This document shows, one piece after another, positions 47,431 to 59,568 of a stretch of 64,000 nucleotides of DNA (the stretch's first letter is position 1; each line of letters starts with the position of its first letter). A program made the position numbers and the translations under genes. Under the pieces are notes generated by a model. It made no database searches. It was not told the DNA's origin and worked only from the letters and a program-made list of their open reading frames with translations. The DNA comes from Diphasiastrum complanatum (taxonomy: Eukaryota > Streptophyta > Lycopodiopsida > Lycopodiales > Lycopodiaceae). Location of the stretch: positions 2,448,348 through 2,512,347 of the forward strand of contig CM055108.1 of NCBI GenBank assembly GCA_029204225.1. Direction: 5' to 3'.

Positions 47431-50425
47431 ACATATCCAAACACTACTTTTAGACTCACTTAGGCCTAAATCAATCTCCACTTGATATTGGGTTGAGATC
47501 TAGAGAGATTTGAAGCTAAACAACTTCAAAGTCTTTCAATCCATTGACTAAACTTAAGAATCAATGACATATTGGCTTTTTAGAAAGTCATTTGTACTTG
47601 GATTGATCTAAACTAGAATGAAATAGATTGAGTGCCCTAACAAGGTCTAAAAATTAGATCAATACCATAAAATAATTTGCTAGAATTCTACACATCAAAT
47701 CTAGCTATTTTGCACCTAGAATGGCATTGTTTGTTTTATCAGACTAGCATTTATTGATTCTCACGGCCTCTCAAACGTATGGAAATACGGTGCTATTATT
47801 AAGTTCAGATGAATTTAATAGAGACAAAGAAATCATACATTCATCAAGCATGAATCCTATTTGTAAGAGCAAAATTGCCAAAATCACCATCCAACTTTAT
47901 TTCCAAAAAATGTACATACAATGAGCTCCAAATCCATATCAAGTGAGCTCAGATATGAGATTAGATATTAGTGCATTTAGGTTAGACCCTAACCCTAGCA
48001 ATTAATTAATGTCTTTGTTGGGCAGATTTTCCGTCGAGGGACTGGTCCCGTCGGAAGATCCCTAGCGGGGAAAGGGCCCACAATGCCCTTACGCGAGTGA
48101 TCAGGGTAACACCGTTTCCAATATCGGAGGCCGTCCCGATCACCCAGTACTCCCGGGTCAATGAGAGTTTTCCAAGCTCTCAGAGGTATGATCGCTTGGG
48201 AGATGACATGGCTACTCAGTTCAGTGCTCGACTTGACTTCCCATATTCGTGGTCTATAACGCACTGCTAGATATTGTGTGCTTGGGTAGGATCTAATTGA
48301 ACCTCGGGAGACTCTAGATAAGAAACAGTTTAGTCCTAATAGGATCCCACCCTTATGGGATGCAAGTAAGACTCGAACAGATTCTGCAAGAGAGTCATGG
48401 GAGGTCCACCGACCTATAGATTCAATCCACTATCAGTGACAAGGCCAACTGCTATCTTCCGACATACTATGGGAGTTTGTCTCATGTGCCTATGTGTATC
48501 AGTACCAAACTGACCTCTTTATCATATGAAAACTTAGATTGGCACGATATACTCTGTCCTCTGATTCTATAAGTGATTTTGGTGACTTTGGTATCGGATT
48601 TGGTGGATGGATCATATGGTGTTGTCAAAACTTCTTAAATATTCCTCTGCATTAAAGTCATTGTTAACATCTTCAAAGTGAACTTGAAAAATATTCTCAT
48701 TATCACAGACAGGTCGAAGGGTTTCAGATCTCACATTAGATCTCCAAGAGTTTCTATCCAGTTTGTGCGTTGAGGTCTAATCATGGTACACACTAAATAT
48801 CCTAATTCCCATGATGTCTTCCTTAGTGGAATTGGTGCAAGATAATGCCATCTCCTAGTCCAACCGGATTTTATGTGGCATGTCCCTTCCATAAAGTTCG
48901 AGAGGTCTTTTCAACTTCCAGGCGTGACAAATTTTGGGTCCATAACATATGTGATTCACTTACTTGGAGAATTTTCTTCTAGACCCTATAGGTCTTTCTC
49001 AACTTTCGTTTCATTACCTTTGTGCAATCTAATTTCATTCGTGTAGTCCATTTGGTATAAGTCGATTGGTCTTGTATCCCTATGGTGGTCTTGACTTTAT
49101 ATTGATACTTTTGACTAAAGACTGCGCTTCAAAGGGCCAAGATTATCACTTGGGCTTCATTACGGGGTAATTTCATAAAACCATGGTCAGATATACTCTC
49201 CTACTAAGAGATGAGGCATGTGCTCCCTTATGTCAAAACGTCATGGTCTGGGCCCAACTTAATGCCTTTCAACCCTAATGTCAAGAGTAGATTCATAAAA
49301 GTGCCTGAGGTTTTCATCAACGAGTCACAAGCACAGTTGTTTCAATGGTGGTTTGTAAGTGGTTTTCAACACTTAAGACTCTAATTCGCTTACTGTTGCA
49401 TTGATAAGGTCTAACTCTCGATTCATTGTGGACCGATGCACCTTGGGTGTTAGGCGTCCGGGTGTTCGCCTCCCAAGATCTGTGTGTTTCAACATATGGC
49501 CTTGCCGGGGTGTACTATATGAGGGACCATAGATACACTGTTGGTTCTTTCCTAGCCTGGAAGGGGTGTTTCACCCTCAACGAGCATTAAATGTCACCTC
49601 TCTATTTCAAGAGGGTCGACAGTATTTTAACAACAACATGAGATCAATTGCATACACAATTTAAAAAGGCATACAAGCACTATTAAGTAATTTGGACTAC
49701 ACGTTTGTCAAATATCAAGCAATAAGCGAATCCTTGAGTGCACACACTGTTATGAGCTATCGAGCCAAAAGAAGTAGTACCATGGAGTTTTCAAATCAAC
49801 AAGCAACACTACTAGTCAACTGACCGTCAACTCATTTAGAGAATATGAAGGGTACACATTCATGTAGCCAAAACTAATATGTGCCAAACTATGATTACTG
49901 AGTTACACAATTTCCTCAAAAAGTACCAAGATCGTTACACTTCTCAATAAGCCTCAAGCAAGTATGCAAACATCGTTAACAGTCGTAGTAGGCACGTTCA
50001 TCATTCCACACACCATTTACTCCAAATAAAAGACGATTCAATAAGTAGTAAAGAAACACATACCTCAGTGATTTTCGTGGATGGTCGAGTCCGGTCACGA
50101 GAATGCTCTAGTCTTCACCTTCTCCAATAAGAGGATCGTGGGTAAATTGGAAAATTGCTCTTTGGAAACTTCCTCTTTAAAACCAAAAAGGGAAACCCCC
50201 CCCCAAAAAAAAAGAGAGGACCCCTTCTTCTCTTCTCAATGTGCTTCTCCCTAGTCACGATTTGCTCCTTCACTGGTCGTGATGGTTTGCTGGTCGTGCT
50301 CCTTCACATCTAGTTACTTCTCACGATTTCTAGCCCGATTCTCCTCCTCCTGCTCACCTCGCCATATGCTCTGGTTGCTCACTGCCTGACTGTTGGTTTG
50401 ATGGTCCTCTGCTCTTCTAGAAGAC
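47431..50425. other. 3 kb without recognised genes
   Basis: 47990-49650 is noticeably less AT-rich than its surroundings and has short open frames only (for example 47995-48264 minus). It may be a long LTR or untranslated region of a TE that has no second copy in the window. Confidence 0.4.
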
Positions 50426-51150
50426 ATGTTGACCCATTCTTTTTTGGTCACGATGGTTGTTGCCTTTATGCCCCTAGATCGAGCTTTTCCTTGCTCGCTG
50501 ATCCTTTTGTGGTCTGCCTTGTCTCTATCCTATTTGCCCAATCTTTGCTATTCTACTTTGGCTTCTCATTCTTCTACTAGATGCACACCACTGACCTCAT
50601 ACTGGATGCACACTACTGATGCTACATCTGTTGTTGATAAACCAATTTCATTGGATAACTATTTTTGTAATAGTTTGAATAGATTCTTAGAAGATGAAAC
50701 ATCATTTGTAGTGAAAATCTTTGGATCCACATGCTTTGTGCATGATCATTCCAATGTAAAGACCAAATATCTTATTTCAATGATAGGAACAATGGTAGTG
50801 TTTTGCTCTTCAAGTGAAGATTGTAGAATCTACTTGTTTTCCACCAAAGAAGTTGTCAATGGTGGAAATGTGATCTTTCAAGAGTGGAATATTTGTAAAC
50901 TTGAAGAAGCACCTTTGAATCAACACTTTGATTCAGTTCATTGATGGTTTGGAGTCAAGTCAAGTGGAAGAGCAAGCTCAAGACCCGAGGACTCCAAGAA
51001 GAATCTTGAGTATCAAGATGGAGCTCAATCATATGGATCAAACAAGGCAAATTGTCTTTGGCAACATTGTGTATGCACTTAATAGTTTAATTGATGTATC
51101 TTCAAGTGCACAAAATGCCTTGGAATCCATGGCTTGGCATGATGTATAGT
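50426..51150 (+). pseudogene. Copia-3 integrase C-terminal remnant
   Basis: In the 172-codon open stretch, VVKIFGSTCFVHDHSNVKTK matches the copia integrase C-terminal block (FG-C-FVH). It is followed by degenerate sequence with VVNGGNVIFQE. 50928-51149 continues open without a recognisable domain. RT and RNase H are missing before the polypurine tract. Confidence 0.6.
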
Positions 51151-51350
51151 TTTTGAAGTGTGCTACATGTATATAGACATGTTTGTGGAACATCTTGTAA
51201 GGGGTCCTTTAAGAGGTGGCGAAAGATCCTTCATGGACATCATTCTCTATTGGAGTCTCAAAAGTTCCTTGTTTGTAGCTGGATTTTTTAGACACTTCTA
51301 AAAGCATTCGTTCATCTAGCAAGAGAGCTGTAAATAGATCAAGCTAAATT

Positions 51351-51360
51351 TGAGGAGGAG
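51351..51360 (+). other. Copia-3 polypurine tract
   Basis: GAGGAGGAG-type run directly before an LTR start TGTGAAGAATTG. Confidence 0.65.
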
Positions 51361-52056
51361 TGTGAAGAATTGCCAAAAATTGGCTAATCTAGCTTGATCA
51401 AAAACCATGAAGAATAGTGTAAATTTTGTACATAATTGGGTTCCACACATGTATGGCCAAAATGTCACATGGAAACCCACTCCTAATGTAGGTTAGTTCA
51501 AGTCAAGAGAGTTGGTCATGTCTATTTGGTGGTCATCCCTACTTTATAGGACCTACACTTAAGTTTAAGGTGAAAATTTGACCAACTAGCTACCTACCAA
51601 GCATAACTCTAGGATCTAGGCTAGGGTTTCATTTTAGGACAAGAAGAGTGAGTTAATTTCCTTATTACATGCTAGATATCCACCTAACTTCAAAAAGGAA
51701 GTCGAATTTGCTATGTATTCCAAGCTCCCATAGTGAGAAGATAGAATATTTTTGGAGCTCATTGGCAATCTCAAGCCACTATGTACATTGAGTTTTTGTG
51801 ATCCAAATGCAATCAAATCAATTTCTACTAGTTTCTCAGGTTGAAGGTCATACTATAGCCTGTAGTACACACGTGTGGGCTCAGATTTTAATGTTGATCA
51901 ATGCTTTTGATTTTTAATGCTTGTTGTTTGTCAATTTGCCAATCTAGATCAATTTTTTTGTGTCTAGTTTTTTGATAGATTGTTAAGCAAACATCCAATC
52001 ACTCTTGTGGATATTTTGTAGATCTATTTATGGTCCTAAAGTATAGTACTTTCACA
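51361..52056 (+). repeat. Copia-3 3' LTR
   Basis: Starts TGTGAA after a purine tract and ends TTCACA, an inverted terminal pair, 696 bases in all. No partner LTR in the window, so the end is inferred from the terminal pair. Copia-1 has the same terminal style. Confidence 0.6.
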
Positions 52057-52343
52057 CATTATGGTTTTTCTAAAGAAATCTCCAGACGCATAGCTTCGTA
52101 CCAGATCTAGCACTCACATAGTAGGGAGGAAAGTCCTTAGTTTCTGATATTAACCATGCAGGTCACAAAGCACACAACATCACCTCTCAATTTTTTTTTC
52201 TCACAAATGTTGGCATCCTAAAAGTTCTCGCTCAAAGGATGATATCCCACTGATATTATTCTCACTCAATGCAAAGGGCTCAACTAGCCAAAACCCTCCC
52301 ATTTCCAAAACAGATTTCATAGCACTTTGTCAATGACCAAAGG

Positions 52344-52529
<186 letters not shown>

Positions 52530-52929
52530 AAAAGTCTTTCACAACAGATTTCTCCATGGATTGCACTCCTCTCACACCATTTTTCACAAAGAGGCAGAGT
52601 GTTGCTAGAGAGCCATGATTTCTGTCATATGAATCACCCCCTTTTCTAAGTGTAGGCAACAATTTGCCCTTCAAATTGCCAATTCTTCACCCTTCAACCT
52701 TTTCTCTTCTTTTCAACATGTGGAAAATGTGGTGGAGCCTATCACATCAGCCACTTGCAAGAAACTTTTCTAGAACTTTCCAAAGTGATGTAGACATTAT
52801 GACGTCACCCAGTGTGATGTCACTAAAAAAAACTTTTTAACACCTTAAGTCTTAACCTTCACTTTTGCGAGGTCCATTATCTCTTCATTAAGTTGCTTAG
52901 TCCCGTTGGCCTCCCTAGTACTTGCCTTG

Positions 52930-53395
52930 TCGATTTTTCTCTACAACTGCAGTTTTGATACCATAAATTGTCACTAACCTTGTCTTGTACTTGTTGATAG
53001 ATCCATCTTGGATTGTCTTTACCTTGAAGATCCATTTGCATCCAATAGCTTTTTTGTCCTTAGGTTACTCCACCAATCTCCATGTTCCATTCTTCATAAG
53101 AGCTTGATACTCAAGATCCATTGCTTGGATCATTATTCTTCTTTCCTTGCTTCATCTACATTTGTAGGTTCATCAAAAGAGGTTAGGAAAGCAACTTTGA
53201 CTTGATGATGGTCCTTCATCATCACCATCTAAAGTAGGATCCTTTACATCAATATCAAGAATGTTAGATCCATCCACAACACCATTAATAGTACTTGAAG
53301 ACACTTTTCGAATGTTTTCCTCATCAACAATTACATCTCTACCAACAATCACTGTGAAAAAAGTGGATATTGAATGGATCCAAACTCCCAAAATA
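52930..53395 (-). pseudogene. Copia integrase end and RT start
   Basis: On the minus strand 53391-53173 carries GRDVIVDEENIRKVSSS and DDEGPSSS, the post-integrase linker. About 53160-52930 shows MDLEYQALMKNGTWRLVE and AIGCKWIFKVKTIQDGSI, the first block of copia RT, with a stop and a frameshift. The rest of RT is absent. It ends upstream at the family X LTR. Confidence 0.75.
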
Positions 53396-54007
53396 CTTGG
53401 CTAAGATCTTTGCACAACAATCTACAAAAGCTAGAAATGGCAAAGCATCATAATGCTACCTTTGATACACATGAACTTGACAAAGCATTCAAGAGACAAA
53501 AGAGACTAATAAAAGGTACTAATGGTAGCCAAAAATAGCAAAAAATAGGGCTCTCAATAACAGCCTACCACTTTTGGAAACCTCTTAAGATCATACACAA
53601 AAGCTTGAAGACAATACACAAAGCAATGCTCTCAATGGAGGAAGAAACTGTGACAATGATCTATTGATCTCTCTCAACAATACAATAAGGTTCTCCAACC
53701 TGTTATCTATGAATTTCAGCCTAATATAGGTGAGAGAGATGACTCTCTCTCCTCTCTCTAGAACTTAGGACCCAATTTTAGGACACCAGTAGCCTAAAAT
53801 AGCCAATTTTGGCCTATATGTCCAAATAACATGATTTTGGTGTCATTTCAAAGGTCCTGAAGTTTGAGACTTCTTCAATATGAAATATATACTAAAATAG
53901 AAGTATCTAGGCCTCTTTCACACGTGTGAAAGGCTATATCCAAAACTATGTACAAAAATTGCCAATTTAGGCCTCAAACTAGCTAGGAAATGTCGACAAT
54001 TTTCACA
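53396..54007 (-). repeat. Copia-X 3' LTR, 3' truncated
   Basis: Minus-strand LTR start TGTGAAAATTGTCG at 54007 after a purine tract. It contains a GAGAGAGGAGAGAGAG stretch near 53745. Its end is not defined because another copia fragment begins near 53395, and no partner copy is present. Confidence 0.5.
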
Positions 54008-54020
54008 CTCCCTCTTCAAC
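54008..54020 (-). other. Copia-X polypurine tract
   Basis: Minus-strand GAAGAGGGAG adjacent to the TGTGAAA LTR start. Confidence 0.65.
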
Positions 54021-54381
54021 TTAACTTGCTAGTTTTATAACACTACTTTGCTCCAATCTAAGAATGATCTCCATCATGATAATATATCTCTTCTCAAGTG
54101 TTCTTATATGTACAATATGAAGTACAACATAATTGTTATAGTCCATATATGATGCTTCACTATTTTTTACATCAATTTTACATAGAATGGTGAACAAGAT
54201 AAATGTAAAAGAACATAGAATCATAATGAAAGGATTCCTCCATGTATCCACCTTTGAATTCTCTGTAAAACAGCAACAAACAAGTTGTAAGTGAAAGTAA
54301 CCAACAAGTGTTTGCATGCCTCCTCCACATTCCACTATGCCCATAATGCATGTACCATGTATCTCCATGAATGAACCTCCA

Positions 54382-55044
54382 TCACCACCTTGCCTTTGTA
54401 GATCCAATCCATGAAAGCTCTTGAGTGAATGAATGCCAAAATGATGTGTTATCTATTTCATTTGAATGAGCAAAACCTAAACTTGAAATACTTGAAGTAT
54501 CTCCACAAAATTTGCATACAACCCTTGATCCTACATTGTCAACAATTTGCCAATTTGCCACCATTAGGATGCTAGATCTTGAACTTTGCTCAAAAGCAAA
54601 CATGTTGACCACTTCAATATCTTTCAAGATCTGAATGAAGGCATGTAGTTGATCATAAAAACCAACAATGATAACTATTCCATCTCCAAGATCCAAAGGA
54701 TGCAAAACTATGGAACTAGTTCCATTGAATTTTGACAGTTCCAACACATTGACATGACAATGTTCATACATGAGACTAAACAAGTAAGGTAGAGTAAAAG
54801 GACACTTCCTTGCTGCTCCAAGAACCTTATTTGAACCTTCAAGAACCTGTAAAAACAGATCCAAAATTCTTTGCCCATGTGGCTCCCCTTTGATGCTTTT
54901 GACTAGCTTCCAATTGCTACTTGCCTCTTGGTATTGATGAAGCAATTCAAGATCAAAATCTTGATCCTCCAACAAAACATCAAGGACTTTGCATTTATAA
55001 GCATCTTCAGATCTGAACCTTTGAAGATACTCCCTTTCAAACAC
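54382..55044 (-). CDS. Copia-X second ORF, C-terminal half (unrecognised)
   Basis: A 220-codon frame with no stop; the start shown is only the first possible codon after the Copia-A LTR edge. It begins FEREYLQRFRSEDAYKC and ends SWIGSTKARW. I see no RT, RNase H or integrase motif. The frame continues exactly the plus-strand frame at 61025-62015 once Copia-A and one TGTTA copy are removed, so it is the second half of a reading frame of about 550 codons. A following frame (54407-54021) may be 3' noncoding sequence. Confidence 0.55.
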   Translation of the reverse strand: MFEREYLQRFRSEDAYKCKVLDVLLEDQDFDLELLHQYQEASSNWKLVKSIKGEPHGQRILDLFLQVLEGSNKVLGAARKCPFTLPYLFSLMYEHCHVNVLELSKFNGTSSIVLHPLDLGDGIVIIVGFYDQLHAFIQILKDIEVVNMFAFEQSSRSSILMVANWQIVDNVGSRVVCKFCGDTSSISSLGFAHSNEIDNTSFWHSFTQELSWIGSTKARW

Positions 55045-55324
55045 ATGATTAACAACTTAGAATTTGCTTTGCACAGGAACACAGATCATGCTACACAGAA
55101 ACACAGACAGAAAATCACTCTCCTCAGCAAGCTCACATAGCAACTGTATTTCTCAAAATGAAATTACACTATACATATAGTTGTTCACTCAGGCAACCCA
55201 TGCATGACCCAGGTTGCCATTGGCGGGACGCATGTCCCGTCGACTTGCCTCATGGCGAGGCCAACTGATCCTTATCCACTGACAGGACCCACTTACAGTC
55301 ACACAATGATTCTAACTTTAGTTC
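55045..55324 (-). repeat. Copia-A 3' LTR
   Basis: About 275-280 bases, about 95 percent alike to 62016-62290 by eye; nearly all of the roughly 13 differences are transitions. It starts AGTTAGAA after the polypurine tract and ends TTCTAAGT, not TG...CA. Confidence 0.88.
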
Positions 55325-55340
55325 TAACTCTCTCCCTTAA
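55325..55340 (-). other. Copia-A polypurine tract
   Basis: Minus-strand AAGGGAGAG immediately before the LTR start AGTTAGAA. Confidence 0.75.
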
Positions 55341-55616
55341 AGTAGAGTCACTTTTGATACAGTCATATACATAGCTTTAAAGTCAAAAAACTTTAAATAC
55401 AGAAAGTTTTGATCTAAACTTATCAGACTTTTCTCCAGTAAGTGGCTTAGTGAAAATATCAGCTAGTTGTTCTTCTGTGCTACAATGAACAACATGAATT
55501 TCACGACTTAGCAGTCTTTCACGTATGAAGTGATATTGAATCTCAATGTGTTTAGTTCTTTGCTAGCTGAATGCCACTTTGACTGTCGCTATGTAAAGTT
55601 GTGGAATTTTTCTGCT

Positions 55617-56037
55617 TCATGCCAATCTTTCCAAGATTTGTCTCAACCATATAGCTTCTTGTGCAGCACTACACATTGCCTTAGACTCTGCTTCTGTGGT
55701 GGAAAGAGCAATTGTACTTTGCTTCTTACTAGACCAGGAAATTACCACAAAACTGGAATATATATCCTGTGGTGGATCTACGATCATCATAGTCACCTCC
55801 CCAGTCCGCATTTACATAGCCACACAACTCAGGTAAACCATCATGCTTCCTGTAAATCAAGCCATACTCTGATGTGCCTTTCACATAACGCAAAATGCGT
55901 TTAGCTGCTTTCCAATGCGTTTTCGTAGGTGCTGCCATAAACTGACTTACAATGCCAACAACATAGCATATATTTGGTCTAGTTGTGGTAAGGTAAATCA
56001 AGCTCCCTACCAACTGTCTATATAGCGTAGCATCAAA
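55617..56037 (-). pseudogene. Copia-A RNase H
   Basis: Follows RT after an in-frame TAA (56040-56038). GSLIYLTTTRPNICYVVGI and YVNADWGGDYDDRRSTTGY are in the RT frame. A one-base shift near 55740 moves to STIALSTTEAESKAM and AIWLRQIL. Domain complete apart from these breaks. Confidence 0.88.
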
Positions 56038-58161
56038 TTACTGTGATTCATCAAGCTTAGAAAGCTTTTTACCTGGTTCAATAGGAGTGTTTACTGGTTT
56101 GCAATCTTGCAACCTAAACATGTGTAGTAACTCTTTGACATATTTCACCTGTGTTAAACCCACTTCATGTCCTTTTTGCCACACTTCTACTCCAAGGCAG
56201 TAATGCATCAGGCTGAGATCCGTCATCTCAAATTGTTTCATGAGGTCTTTCTTGATTATGTCTATCATCTCTTGATTATTTCCCGTAATAATCAAGTCAT
56301 CAACATAAAGTGCAATCAAAGCAACCATACCATCAAAGCATAAGACATATAGATTTGGATCAGAATGTGTTCTCACCATCCCCTTTGAACGAAAGTAGGC
56401 ATCAATCCTGCTATACCACGCACGTGGTGCTTGTTTAAGACCATAAAGCGCATTCTTCAAGCGACATACTTTATTTTCCTGTCCTTCCGTTACAAAGCCT
56501 TCAGGTTGATCCATGAACACTTCTTCTTCTAACTCACCATTTAGAAAAGCAGATTTCACATCCATCTGATGCAAAGGCCAACCAAAATGTGAAGCTAAAG
56601 CAATAAGTAGATGTAGAGTATTCCACTTACACACTGACGCAAAGGTCTCCTCATAGTCAATGCCTTTATTTTGTGTGTACCCTTTGATTACCAATCTTGC
56701 TTTGTGCTTTGCTATGCTTCCATCTGCATGGTACTTAGTTCTATATACCCATTTGCAACCAATGGGTTTCTTGCCAATTGGTGGTTCTACTAAGTCCCAT
56801 GTGCTATGCTTAGCAATTGACTCCATCTCCTCTCCCATGGCTTTGATCCAAATGTCATCATCCTTCGCTTCACCATAAGTCGAAGGTTCTTTGCTTTGAA
56901 TAATGCTGAATAACAGAGCATAATTTGCTTCATACCTTTCAAGTAGTATCTTCTCTCTTGTTGATTTTCGTAGCTCTCCCTGGTTAGATGATCCTGGAAA
57001 GTCATCTATATCGCGGCTCTCCATCAATCTCTCAAACCACTTAGGGAGCTTTCTGTCAGGTGATCGGCTTCCTAGTGAAAATGTATCCCATGGTACATCT
57101 TTCTCCTTGCGTTTGTCACTTGCAATTTCAATCCTTCTTGCACCAAAAGGTTTGTCCCTACCTCTCCAACCTGTTTCTTGAGGTTGAGTAGTAGTATCTT
57201 GAGATGTATCCTCATGTTCATCACTCGGAAGGTCAATGAATGGATCATTGTCAGGTGGTATCCTCACTATGCCATTTTCCCTACTGGATGTGTCTATCTT
57301 CTTAGCATCTTCGTCTTTATACATCTTGGATTCATCAAAGATAACATCTCGGCTTATATGGATTTTGTTTTCGACTGGATCAAAACATCTATAGCCCTTC
57401 ACGCAATCATCATATCCTAGGAATATGCACTTGATAGCTTGTACATCAAGTTTACGTCTTTCTTCCTTAGGAATATGTACAAAGGCCTTACTTCCAAAGA
57501 TTCGCAAGTGGTTCACCTTTGGCTTCTTCTTTGTGAATGCTTCCTCAGGTGTAATTTTTGGTATGGCAATGGTAGGACTTCTATTTTGAAGATAAACTGC
57601 CGTGCTACATGCTTCTGACCAAAAATCTTTTGGTAATTTCATCTCAGCTACCATAGATCTGGCACTTTCCACAATCGTATGATTTTTGCGCTCAGCTACA
57701 CCATTGAGAGCAGGAGTATGAGCTTGCGTAAATTGTCTTTTAATCCCACATTGATCACAAAGATCATTGAAGTCATTAGACTTATACTCACCTCCACTAT
57801 CTGATCTTAGGACTTTGATCTTCTTACCTGTCTGATTTTTGACCAAGTTTTTGAAGTTCTTGAAGTTATCAAAAGCATCTGATTCCTTCCTCAAGAAGTA
57901 GATCCACGTCTTACGTGATATATCATCAATAAAGGTCATGAAATAGAAGGCTTTTCCTAAGGACATGGTCCTCATGGGCCCGCATAAATCTGTGTGGATT
58001 AAATCCAGGATGTTCTTTGCTCTTGCAACACCCCCTTTATTGAACTTCTCTCGATGCTGCTTCCCATATATACAAAATTCGCACATCAATTTCAAGTGAT
58101 CTTCTATTGTAGGCTGTCCTGTTACCATCTCCAATTTTCTCAGCAAACTGAGGCTTCCCAA
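56038..58161 (-). pseudogene. Copia-A integrase and reverse transcriptase
   Basis: A 707-codon open frame. Integrase: CEFCIYGKQHREKF, HTDLCGPM, FIDDISRKTWIYF, RSDSGGEYKSNDF and GVAERKNHTIVE give the zinc-binding end and D-D-E core. Then FGSKAFVHIPKEERRKLD. RT: KPIGCKWVYRTKYHADGSI, HQMDVKSAFLNGELEEEVFM, LKNALYGLKQAPRAWY and LYVDDLIITGNN with the catalytic pair, then the LGVEVW block. It starts one codon past a TAG that separates it from the protease frame. The domain itself looks intact. Confidence 0.92.
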
Positions 58162-58164
58162 GTT

Positions 58165-58775
58165 CTAGTGACCAAGCCTCTTGTGCCACAACTCAGTTTG
58201 CGAAGGAACGGATGATACAAGTCCATGTTGCCCCTTGATTGTGGCATTCAACCTGTACAATTTTATATTGGGCTCTCTTACTCCGTTCGCAATAACTTTG
58301 AACTTTTGGTTCGCATCCTTCACAAAGCAACGATCATGGGCGAATTCTACTTTTAACTTTTGATCAGTAATGACTCCAACAGAAAGTAGATTTTTCTTCA
58401 AACTTGGTACGTAAAGTACCTCCCTGATCATCCTGCTTTTGTCGTCAAGCAGTTGGATTGAAACTGTGCCTATCCCCTTGATCATGCACACCTCACCATT
58501 TGCTTGTGAAACAAATGTTCCATTATCCAATGTCTTCAAACTACTGAACCAGTTCTTGTTACCTGTCATGTGTCTTGTGGCTCCTGAGTCAATATACCAC
58601 GCTTGATCATCTTGATTAGATGACAATGCAGATATGAACATGCTAGAGTCTTCAATCTCACCTTCATTGACAAGGTTGCCTGCTTGTTTCGGTTTCCCTT
58701 GCCTTGTTCCGCCAGGAATTTGCAACATTCACTCTTCCAATGGCCCTTTTTACCACAATGGAAGCACTTGTCTAT
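58165..58775 (-). pseudogene. Copia-A nucleocapsid knuckle, protease, pre-integrase start
   Basis: Begins at CFHCGKKGHWKSEC near 58770-58728, followed after a short frame change by AWYIDSGATRHMTGNKNWF, the protease site, and LKKNLLSVGVI. It ends LWHKRLGH before TAG (58167-58165). That stop lies in the same frame as the integrase-RT, so a single codon interrupts pol here. Confidence 0.88.
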
Positions 58776-59049
58776 CTAAGATTACACAAAAGAAAGAGAT
58801 CTAGTACTGATGTATAAAACCAAGCTGATCAAAGAAAAATTGAAGTTTACCGATGAAGGACCGTATAAAGTTAAAGAAATACTGAACTATGGCACAATTA
58901 TTTTGGAACATTTGGATGGAAAATGTTTTGATACTCCATTGAATGACAGCCGACTACATAAGTTTTGTCAGCCCGTAAATTTGAAAGCCAAATCGGCGTC
59001 GCCTTCCGAAATGCACTCAGTCGTCAATTTCCAACAACGTGCGATTTGA
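58776..59049 (+). pseudogene. Gypsy integrase C-terminal fragment
   Basis: An open stretch with KEKLKFTDEGPYKVKEILNY and the hydrophobic continuation of the GPY module, preceded by RDLVLMYKTKL. Only the integrase tail survives. It fills the junction between the minus-strand and plus-strand halves of the copia nest and might belong to family Y or Z. Confidence 0.72.
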
Positions 59050-59568
59050 CAAGCTAGTGAAGCTAGTCTTGTGATTCACTAAGTGTGCTCTTTCATTTAC
59101 CTCTAAAGCTTGTATTTATCATTTGCTGGAGTTTATAAACTTTTAGAAGTGTGGTTTTACAAGTTGAATCAATATCTTAGTGTGTTGATCATATGTTGAT
59201 CAAGTTTGTTGAATTCTAGGTATTTTTGGCAGCCTAGTCTTGTGTATTTTCCAAGAATACAAGTAACTCTTTACATCATAACTTGATTTGGTCACTTGCT
59301 AGAAAGTTTGAGAGATTAAGCAAGAGTGCGTTCAGGTTGGTTTGAGTTTGTAATCCATTTTTAGTGTGTGTAAAGTGTTGCATGTGTTTCAATCTTCCTT
59401 TCTATGCTTGGAAACCAGCCAGGTTCAAGATAAAAGTGTTTTAGGGTCCTAGATCTTCTGAGATCTCCTTATCCATCATTTGTTGAGAGAAAAGTGGATG
59501 CTAGATGCATTAAGATAGAGCCTAAAAGTTGAAGAATCATTATATTCAAGGCTTCCAATGGTGGGATC
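59050..59568 (+). other. Copia-X 5' leader
   Basis: Non-coding T-rich sequence before the X gag. No LTR copy or primer-binding site seen, so X is 5' truncated or its LTR has decayed. Confidence 0.4.

Larger units (their letters stand above)
55045..58775 (-). mobile_element. Copia-A, 3' part (zinc knuckle to 3' LTR)
   Basis: Minus-strand copia with gag end, protease, integrase, RT, RNase H, polypurine tract and 3' LTR. It is broken upstream at the gag zinc knuckle (58775), where gypsy sequence begins. Coding damage is small: one TAG, one TAA and one frameshift. Its LTR pairs with 62016-62290 and its outer flank reads TGTTA, the same five bases that precede that LTR. It is inserted in family X. 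Confidence 0.9.

Noticed and set aside
55530-58363. Plus-strand frames across Copia-A
   Set aside because: Shadows of the minus-strand pol; no domain on the plus strand.
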